From Phycisphaerales bacterium (GTDB lineage Bacteria; Planctomycetota; Phycisphaerae; Phycisphaerales; UBA1924): 54,470 bases of DNA. The stretch spans positions 75,500-129,969 of the forward strand of contig JADYYE010000107.1 in NCBI GenBank assembly GCA_020853815.1, given 5' to 3'. This document shows positions 17,698 to 24,106 of this stretch, piece by piece; the first letter of the stretch is position 1; the number at the start of each line of letters is the position of its first letter. Under the pieces are notes generated by a model. That model had not been told where the DNA came from. It saw nothing but the letters and a program-made list of their open reading frames with translations, and searched no databases. The translations under genes were made by a program, and so were the position numbers.

Positions 17698-18018
17698 ATG
17701 AACCGCACCGCACTGATATGCACCTCGATCGCGTCGCTCGCCCTTCTCGCGGCCGGCGCGATGATCTCCTCCCGCGTCACCGCCGGCCCGCTCGACCCGC
17801 CCGCGGGCGCGGTGAGTTCCACCTACAAGACGCTCGCCGAGGTCGAGCCGCGGATCGCGATCAACGCGACCAACACGCCCGGCGATGGGGCCAACAAGTA
17901 CGTCATCTCGCTCCCGGGCTCGTACTACCTCACCGCCGACATCGTGGGCGGGAACGACGCCGGCCCGATCGGGAGCGCCCCGGCCGCCACCAGCCCGTGG
18001 GCCAATATCCAGTACTGA
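17698..18018 (+). CDS. Mini beta-helix paralogue: constant head fused directly to constant tail
   Basis: At 106 residues this is a full-length open frame that has lost the entire beta-helix. Residues 1-80 are the array head (MNRTALICTSIASLALL, AGPLDPPAGAVSSTYKTL, EVEPRIAINATNTPGD, GSYYLTADI). They run straight into the tail GGNDAGPIGSAPAATSPW and end ANIQY. The junction falls at DIVGGND, and a matching DIVGGND occurs in the tail of the gene at 3889, so an internal deletion or recombination between a 15152-like head and a 3889-like tail explains it. It has GAGGAG before the ATG, a signal peptide and a terminator after it, and no inactivating change. It may be functional or an inert by-product. 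Confidence 0.8.
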   Translation: MNRTALICTSIASLALLAAGAMISSRVTAGPLDPPAGAVSSTYKTLAEVEPRIAINATNTPGDGANKYVISLPGSYYLTADIVGGNDAGPIGSAPAATSPWANIQY

Positions 18019-18045
18019 GCCGGAACCGCCCCGCGTTTGGTTGAT

Positions 18046-18069
18046 GCCCCGCCATTCGGGGGCGTTTTT
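18046..18069 (+). terminator. Rho-independent terminator after the mini-gene
   Basis: GCCCCG (18046-18051) pairs with CGGGGGC (18057-18063, one bulge) across the loop CCATT. It is followed by G and five T residues (18065-18069). It separates the mini-gene from the paralogue at 18148. Confidence 0.7.
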
Positions 18070-18147
18070 CTTCGCGCGCCCTTGGCCGCCCTCTCGCGCC
18101 GCGACGCACTGAAGTCGGACATCCAAACTTTCTCAAGGAATCCGACC

Positions 18148-19536
18148 ATGAAGCTGTCGCGCTCTCGCGTCATCGCCGTGTCCTCCTGCGCTCTCATGCT
18201 GACCGCCACCGCCGGCCTGCTCATCGCCGGCCCACTGACGCCCCCCGGCGGCCCGGTCGGCGCGACCATGAAGACCCTCGCCGAGGTCGAGCCTCGCATC
18301 GCCCTCAACGCGACCAACACGCCCGGCGACAACGACAGCGTCTTCAAGATCACCCAGCCCGGCTCCTACTACCTCACCGCCAAGCTGCAGGGCGAGTTCG
18401 GGAAGCACGGCATCGAGATCGCCCTGGCTTCCCAGGGTGCGGTCACGATCGATCTTCGGGGCTTTGAGCTCGCCGGTGGTACCGACTCGCTCACCGGCGT
18501 TGCCGTCACCAACGCCACCCCAACGCACGTCAACCTCCGCGATGGCACCATCCGGTTCTGGGACCAAGGCGGCGCCAACCTCGCTTCCGTGCTCGGCGCC
18601 ACCGTCGAAAACGTGCGATTCCTCAACAACTACGCCGGCGGCCTCACCACCACCAAGAGCCGCGTCATCAACTGCGAGGCATCCTCAAACTCCGGGCACG
18701 GCTTCTCCCTCGACGACGGAAGCGTCATCGACGGGTGCGTCGCTCGCCTCAACACCCAGCACGGAATCTACGCCGACAAGGACTGCACGATTACCAACGG
18801 CGAACTCTCCAACAACACGCAGTACGGCGTGTACCTCGAGTATCAGGGGCGAATCGTCAACACCAACGCGGCGAGCAACGGGCAGTGGGGCATCGGCCTC
18901 ATCCGCTTCGGCTCCGCCGAGGGATGCATGCTCACCAGCAACGGGCAGGGCGGTCTCTACGTGCAGGGCGGAATCGTTCGCGGATGCGCCGCGCGCGACA
19001 ACACAAGCTATGGCTTCAACGGCTCGTCCTCCCACTTCGAGGAATGTATCGCCTCATACAACCATGGCACCGGCATCTACGCCAACGGAGGGTCTACCGT
19101 CAACCGCTGCCTCTCCAGCAGCAACTACTCCCACGGCATCGACGGCGGCGGCGGCGTGCAGGTCCTCGACTCCAAGATCCAGTACAACTACGGCGAAGGC
19201 ATCCGACTCGCGCTCGACGGCAACACCATCCGTGGCAACACCTGCATCCTCAATGCCACGTCGATCGACGGCGCCGGCATCCATATGCTCACCGCCGACT
19301 CGGTCATCGAGGGCAACCGTGTCACCGGCACCGACCGCGGCATCGACATCGACGGCGAACGAAACGTCATCATCGGAAACTGGTGTACCGGCAACACCAT
19401 CAACTGGCAGTTCGCCGCCAACAACATCTACGGCCCGATCGTCGATCGAAGCGCCGCCGCCACCGCCGCCGTCAACGGCAACTCCGCCGTCAGCACCATG
19501 GGCACCACCGATCCCCACGCCAACATCACCTACTGA
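18148..19536 (+). CDS. Secreted right-handed beta-helix protein, array member 7
   Basis: The protein has 462 residues. ATG 18148 follows AAGGA and starts a signal peptide (MKLSRSRVIAVSSCALMLTA) that ends before IAGPLTPP. The head varies slightly: GGPVGATMKTLAEVEPRIAL has Met for Tyr and Leu for Ile. The rest of the head is conserved (NATNTPGDNDSVFKIT, QPGSYYLTAKL). Coils include NCEASSNSGHGFSLDDG and GCMLTSNGQGGLYVQGG. The tail belongs to the class STMGTTDPHANITY. It is the last array member on the plus strand, and a terminator precedes it, so it is probably expressed on its own. Confidence 0.85.
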   Translation: MKLSRSRVIAVSSCALMLTATAGLLIAGPLTPPGGPVGATMKTLAEVEPRIALNATNTPGDNDSVFKITQPGSYYLTAKLQGEFGKHGIEIALASQGAVTIDLRGFELAGGTDSLTGVAVTNATPTHVNLRDGTIRFWDQGGANLASVLGATVENVRFLNNYAGGLTTTKSRVINCEASSNSGHGFSLDDGSVIDGCVARLNTQHGIYADKDCTITNGELSNNTQYGVYLEYQGRIVNTNAASNGQWGIGLIRFGSAEGCMLTSNGQGGLYVQGGIVRGCAARDNTSYGFNGSSSHFEECIASYNHGTGIYANGGSTVNRCLSSSNYSHGIDGGGGVQVLDSKIQYNYGEGIRLALDGNTIRGNTCILNATSIDGAGIHMLTADSVIEGNRVTGTDRGIDIDGERNVIIGNWCTGNTINWQFAANNIYGPIVDRSAAATAAVNGNSAVSTMGTTDPHANITY

Positions 19537-19643
19537 CCCGGGCTCGTACGTCCTGCTCGCTTCCGCAGCTCTGTTTGGGCCCTTTCATCCCCGCCCGGAC
19601 CCCGAAAAATTGGCCTCCTACCCCTCTTCTTGCGCTTATTCAC

Positions 19644-19673
19644 TTGGTTGCCAAACACCCCTTCCGCTAAACT
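19644..19673 (+). promoter_or_regulatory. Candidate promoter for the gene at 19705
   Basis: TTGGTT (19644-19649) and TAAACT (19668-19673) are separated by 18 bases in an otherwise A/T-enriched stretch. The expected start is near 19680, giving a 25-base leader. Confidence 0.45.
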
Positions 19674-19704
19674 GATCCACGGTTGTTTCGACAAGGACCA
19701 TGCC

Positions 19705-20358
19705 ATGAACTGCCCCACAATCGTCGCTTTGCTCGCCGCCGCCGCTGCCCCCGCCGCGCTGGCCCAGCAGCACATCGATGCCGTCAACAAGTACGCCTGG
19801 TCCGAAAACACCGGCTGGCTCAACTTCGCCGATGCCGGCAACCCCTCGGGCTCCCAGAGCGTCCTCATCGAGACCTCCTTCCTCTCCGGCTACGTCTGGG
19901 GCGAGAACATCGGCTGGATCAACATGGGCGACGGCACGCCGACCAACGGCGTCTCCTACGCCAACGTCAACGGCACCGACTTTGGCGTCAACCTCAACAC
20001 CGTCACCGGCCACCTCACCGGATACGCCTGGGCGGAGAACGTCGGCTGGATCAACTTCTCCGGCGGCGCCCTCGCCACCCCCGCCAAGCCCGCCCGCATC
20101 GACGCCCCCGCGCACCGCTTCCGCGGCTACGCCTGGGGTGAGAACATCGGCTGGATCAACCTCGACGACGCCACCCACTACGTCGGCCTCCGCTGCCCCG
20201 CCGATCTCAACGCCGACGGCTTCGTCAACGGCGACGACTACGACCTCTTCGCCAGCTGGTTCGAGGTCGCCGACCCGCAGGCCGACATCACCAACGACGG
20301 CTTTGTCAACGGCGACGACTACGACGCCTTCGCGTCGGCGTTCGAGGCGGGGTGCTGA
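19705..20358 (+). CDS. Secreted four-repeat YxWxENxGWxN protein with GC-type dockerin
   Basis: The protein has 217 residues. ATG 19705 starts a signal peptide (MNCPTIVALLAAAAAP, cleavage after ALA). The mature part holds four copies of an eleven-residue motif: YAWSENTGWLN, YVWGENIGWIN, YAWAENVGWIN and YAWGENIGWIN, spaced about 35-50 residues apart. The Trp, Glu-Asn and Gly-Trp are invariant, so each repeat is probably one blade or sheet of a repeat fold, perhaps carbohydrate-facing because of the paired aromatics (inference). The C-terminus is the GC dockerin (DLNADGFVNGDDYDLF, DITNDGFVNGDDYDAF, EAGC). I do not recognise a named domain for the repeat. Confidence 0.82.
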   Translation: MNCPTIVALLAAAAAPAALAQQHIDAVNKYAWSENTGWLNFADAGNPSGSQSVLIETSFLSGYVWGENIGWINMGDGTPTNGVSYANVNGTDFGVNLNTVTGHLTGYAWAENVGWINFSGGALATPAKPARIDAPAHRFRGYAWGENIGWINLDDATHYVGLRCPADLNADGFVNGDDYDLFASWFEVADPQADITNDGFVNGDDYDAFASAFEAGC

Positions 20359-20479
20359 GAACGCACTCGAGCAACGGTCTTTAAACGCGGAACCTCCGGG
20401 AGCCTCCGAGGAAAGTCAGGGTTGGTTCTTCTGGGACATCGACAGTTCGCTTCTTCAGTCGTTTTTCAGGGAGATCGTA

Positions 20480-21772
20480 ATGGTGCCCATCAGTTCCACG
20501 GTTTCAATGGCCCATCGTCGTCATGGTTCAGGCATTGCTGTGAGCACGCCGCGTCGGACATCCCTCGCGTGTTTCTTGGCGTGCGTCGGCCTCGCCGCGA
20601 GTTCCGCGAGTGCCCAGTATTCCGAGGGCTTTGTCTGGAACCGCATGGCCGATTGGACGCCCCGCCCCCCGACAGACGCGGGTACGAGCAACGGAAACCC
20701 GGACGACGATTCGACCGGTCGTCCGTGCTGGGAGTATCGCTACACGGTGAATGATCCGAACGCGGGTGGGCTCGGATCGTCCGTACCGTGGTACACGGTC
20801 GCCACGAACAAGTCAGTTTGGGACAGCAGCTGGTTCGGCTCCGAGGCCGTTTGGGCGCGCAGCAACGATGTGAATCCGCCGATTAGCTCTTCGCTCCTTA
20901 CCCACACCTTTTTCAGTGGCAACGGGCCCTATGTGCCGGTGATTCTTTGGCGATATCCGGGCTCATGCCCCGTAAGAGTTTCCTTTTACGGGGAGTTGAC
21001 TCTCGTTTGGTCAGGGCTCGATGCCCAGCAGAATACTGGCCCGATCGACGTCATTGTCGCCCGGCGCGCCGCATCTGGCGCACTCACCCTGGTGTTTTCC
21101 GACACGTACGCGCGCCCAACAAACCCACCTTCCGACAACCTCACCATCCCCGTGAATGTCGATGGGGTCGCAATTGCTCCCGGAGACGTCGTGTTGGTTT
21201 CGTGTCGATCAAGAATTTGGCTGGGCTCAAATTGGTCAAACATGCTGGATGACGGACTGAGTATTCAGGTAACACGGAGTCCGGCCTTGGTTGACCAGCC
21301 TCCAGCCGACACGAGCACGTGTCCCACCGGGGCGGTTTCGTTTGCGGTGTCGCCGCTCGGCGCTGGGCCGTTCGACTATCAGTGGCAGTTCAACGACCCG
21401 GTTTCCGGTTGGACCGATCTTTCTGACGGGGCCCTCTACATTGCGGGTTCCCTCACATGCGGAACGATCAACGGTGCTTCGTTGGCGAACATGCAGGTCT
21501 CCCTTGACTGCGAGGCAACTCCGCAGGAACTCTCGGGCGCCGAATTCCGCTGCGTGGTTTCCAGTTCATGCGGCACGGAGACTTCCGACTCCGCAACGCT
21601 GACCATCTGTCCCGGCGACCTGAACTGTGACGGCTTCGTGAATGGTGATGACTACGACGCCTTCGCCTCCGCCTTCGAGGCCGGCGACCTTGCCGCAGAT
21701 TTCAATCACGACGGCTTCGTCAACGGCGACGACTACGACGCCTTCGCGTCGGCCTTCGAGGCGGGGTGCTGA
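20480..21772 (+). CDS. Secreted protein with Ig-like region and GC-type dockerin
   Basis: The protein has 430 residues. The ATG at 20480 follows AGGGAGA; the open frame upstream is antisense-type noise over the previous gene. The signal peptide is at about 25-48 (TSLACFLACVGLAASSASAQ). An N-terminal domain of about 230 residues with many Trp and Asp (SAQYSEGFVWNRMADW, GPIDVIVARRAASG) is not recognised. Residues ~270-375 look like an immunoglobulin-type domain: SPALVDQPPAD, GPFDYQWQFNDP and AEFRCVVSSSCGTETSDSAT with paired Cys. The end is the dockerin DLNCDGFVNGDDYDAF and DFNHDGFVNGDDYDAF with EAGC. Parts of the body are less GC-rich than neighbours, for example 29 of 60 bases at 21181-21240. 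Confidence 0.82.
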   Translation: MVPISSTVSMAHRRHGSGIAVSTPRRTSLACFLACVGLAASSASAQYSEGFVWNRMADWTPRPPTDAGTSNGNPDDDSTGRPCWEYRYTVNDPNAGGLGSSVPWYTVATNKSVWDSSWFGSEAVWARSNDVNPPISSSLLTHTFFSGNGPYVPVILWRYPGSCPVRVSFYGELTLVWSGLDAQQNTGPIDVIVARRAASGALTLVFSDTYARPTNPPSDNLTIPVNVDGVAIAPGDVVLVSCRSRIWLGSNWSNMLDDGLSIQVTRSPALVDQPPADTSTCPTGAVSFAVSPLGAGPFDYQWQFNDPVSGWTDLSDGALYIAGSLTCGTINGASLANMQVSLDCEATPQELSGAEFRCVVSSSCGTETSDSATLTICPGDLNCDGFVNGDDYDAFASAFEAGDLAADFNHDGFVNGDDYDAFASAFEAGC

Positions 21773-21830
21773 GTCCGCCGTGCCGGGTGCAGCAACGTTC
21801 GATTCGATCGACACAGTTATCAATGACAAG

Positions 21831-21856
21831 GACCCGCGCACCGGCGCGGGTCTTTT
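21831..21856 (+). terminator. Rho-independent terminator
   Basis: GACCCGCGC (21831-21839) pairs perfectly with GCGCGGGTC (21844-21852) around ACCG, followed by TTTT. It ends the dockerin gene at 20480-21772. It lies ahead of the convergent CBS gene and, read from the other side, could help insulate that too. Confidence 0.75.
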
Positions 21857-21894
21857 CCTAGGTCAATCTGTGGGCGAGCGAAAGCAACGCCGAT

Positions 21895-22344
21895 TCACGC
21901 CGGGAACACGCGGAGAAGGTCCAGCGTCGTCACCACGCCGATGGGCTTCTTGTTCGCGTCGACCACCACGACGCGATGAACGCGCCGCTCGGCCATTTTT
22001 CGCGCCATCGCGCTGACCGAGTCGGTCGCGCCCGCCGTCACGGGCGATTCGGTCATGAAATCGCCCACGACGATGAGGGGCTCGGGCATGGGCTGACGCT
22101 CCGCGGGGGCGCGGTCGTTGAGCAGGTCGAAGAGGTAGCCCGCGCTCGGGCCGCTCGCCTCGGCGGTCACGCGCCGGAAGAGGTCGGTGCGAGAGACGAC
22201 GCCGACGAGTTTGCCGTCGGGCCCGACGACCGGCGCGCCCGACACGCCGTGCTCGGAGAAGAGGGCCGCGAGCTGGCGGATGCTCATCCCGGGCGTCGCG
22301 CACACGGGGTTCTTGGTCATTACTTCGCCGATGGTCGTGGCCAT
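21895..22344 (-). CDS. CBS-domain pair protein
   Basis: This 149-residue cytoplasmic protein is made of two CBS motifs with nothing attached. The first runs from IGEVMTKNPVCATPGM through GAPVVGPDGKLVGVVSRTDL, the second from VGDFMTESPVTAGATD through RVVVVDANKKPIGVVTTLDL. Paired CBS motifs form a Bateman module that binds adenine nucleotides and regulates a partner, but the partner cannot be told. GGAGA lies five bases before the ATG. It is flanked by unrelated genes and is probably monocistronic. Confidence 0.88.
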   Translation of the reverse strand: MATTIGEVMTKNPVCATPGMSIRQLAALFSEHGVSGAPVVGPDGKLVGVVSRTDLFRRVTAEASGPSAGYLFDLLNDRAPAERQPMPEPLIVVGDFMTESPVTAGATDSVSAMARKMAERRVHRVVVVDANKKPIGVVTTLDLLRVFPA

Positions 22345-22579
22345 GATCGTCTCCGTGGCGTCCGGCGTTTCCGCACGGGCGGATCATGGTACGCCCGCCG
22401 GGGCGAGGCCTCGCGCGGCCCACTCGCGCGGCCCTGGGCGTGTGCGCGGGTTTGTCCGAACCCCGCGCTGCTTGCCCCCATGTCCGAGAACTCTGTATCG
22501 CCGGCGTCACGTTCCGCCACTCCCCGCGGCCAGCGTCTTCACTCGACGTATCATTCCCCCCCGATCCCTGGAGGACCGC

Positions 22580-24031
22580 ATGCTCTCTCGCCTTGCGATC
22601 ACCGTCGCGGCCGCGTCTCTCTTCGCACCCGCGCCCGCGCTGACCAGCCACACCCTCGCCGCCGAGACGGGCGTCACGACAGGCGGAGCAACCCGCGCCA
22701 GGTCCGACGCGTGGACCTGCCACGTTGATCCCGCCAATCAGTTCTATCCGTCGATGATCATCGCGATGGCGACCGCCAAGGCCGACGACACGACCGAGGA
22801 GCTCTCCGAGCTGCCCATGATCGAGCAGATCAAGATCGATATCAAGACGATCGAGCAGACGCTCGGTGATCCGGAGGGCTGGCTGTACGTCATGGTCAAG
22901 TCCCCCAAGGCCGACACGCCCATCAAGGTCACCATCGAGTGCCCCGATGTCATGGAGGCCAGCACGTTCCGGGGCGTTCTCAAAGAGGAGGGCGCGACCT
23001 ACGGCGTGGCGCCCAAGATCCGCTGGAAGTACACGGAACTCGCCCGCGTCCGCCAACCGCTCCCGGTCAACGTCGTCTTCAAGGTCAAGCTCGGCGACGC
23101 CGAGACCGAGGAGGACGTGCGGGTCTGCACGCTCCACACCATCAACGACTGCCCGTACCTGCACCTTTCGCCGCCCGACGAGAAGGGCGAGATGACCGCG
23201 CACAACATCAGCTTCCTCTTCGCGGCCTATGTCAACGAGGACCATCCCTGGGTCGACCAGATCCTGAAGCAGGCGATCGATTCGCGCACCGTCGAGAACT
23301 TCATCGGCTACCAGGGCGGCTCGGTCGACGACGTGCTCAAGCAGGTCTACGCCGTGTGGAACGTGCTCCAGCAGCGCGGCATCACGTACTCGGACATCTC
23401 TCGTGTCTCCACCCGCGAGGGGCGCGTGCCCAGCCAGCACGTCCGCTTCCTGGATGAGTCGTTCGGCATGAAGCAGGCCAACTGCGTCGACGGGAGCGTG
23501 CTGATGGCCTCGGTGCTCCGCAAGATTGGCATCGACACGTTCCTGATGCTCACGCCCAAGCACTGCTACATCGGCTTCTTCACCGACGCCAACCGCGAGC
23601 ACATGGTCGGCCTCGAGACCACGATGATGGGCCAGGCCCGCAAAGAAGAATTCGAACGCACCAAGAAACTCCGCGCGCTCCTGGGTGACGAGACCACCTT
23701 CGATCAGGCCTCCTTCGCCAGCTTCGATGGTGCGCTCGACACCGGCACCAAAAGCCTCGAGGCGGACATCCAGAAGATGATCGCCGGCGAGTTCCAGTAT
23801 CTCCAGGTGCTCATCAACGAAGCGCGCGAGCAGGGCATCAAGCCGATCCCGTACATGCGTCCCGAGCAGAAGGAATTCCTGCCCGGCATGCCCGGCGAGC
23901 TGACGCCCGAGCAGCGCGCCGAGATCGAGCGCAAGGCCGAGGAAGCCCGCCAGGAAGAACTCCACCGCCAACTCCAGGACCTGCACATCCCCAAGGACTT
24001 GATCCGCAAGACCCCGGCGAAGCGGGAGTGA
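22580..24031 (+). CDS. Exported transglutaminase-like protein
   Basis: The protein has 483 residues. ATG 22580 is six bases after GGAGG and starts a signal peptide (MLSRLAITVAAASLFAP). Residues 290-345 carry a transglutaminase-like core: NCVDGSVLMASVLRKIGI with candidate nucleophile C302, then PKHCYIGFF with candidate H328, then FTDANREHMVGLE offering the acidic third residue. The N-terminal half (residues 45-230) is a beta-rich domain of unknown kind. The C-terminus from about 440 is a charged, probably coiled helix (EQRAEIERKAEEARQEELHR). These signs fit an envelope cysteine peptidase or amidase; a structural, non-catalytic role is possible. Confidence 0.65.
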   Translation: MLSRLAITVAAASLFAPAPALTSHTLAAETGVTTGGATRARSDAWTCHVDPANQFYPSMIIAMATAKADDTTEELSELPMIEQIKIDIKTIEQTLGDPEGWLYVMVKSPKADTPIKVTIECPDVMEASTFRGVLKEEGATYGVAPKIRWKYTELARVRQPLPVNVVFKVKLGDAETEEDVRVCTLHTINDCPYLHLSPPDEKGEMTAHNISFLFAAYVNEDHPWVDQILKQAIDSRTVENFIGYQGGSVDDVLKQVYAVWNVLQQRGITYSDISRVSTREGRVPSQHVRFLDESFGMKQANCVDGSVLMASVLRKIGIDTFLMLTPKHCYIGFFTDANREHMVGLETTMMGQARKEEFERTKKLRALLGDETTFDQASFASFDGALDTGTKSLEADIQKMIAGEFQYLQVLINEAREQGIKPIPYMRPEQKEFLPGMPGELTPEQRAEIERKAEEARQEELHRQLQDLHIPKDLIRKTPAKRE

Positions 24032-24106
24032 TCCCGCCCGGCCGGATGTGCGGTCCTGTTCCATCTCATCATCGGACCCGCCCGTCGACCCGCTACATTG
24101 GTGGCG

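Noticed and set aside
2563..19536. CRISPR array or short tandem DNA repeats
   Set aside because: Periodicity is at the protein level (about 22 residues per coil) with diverged codons. There are no identical repeats with spacers.
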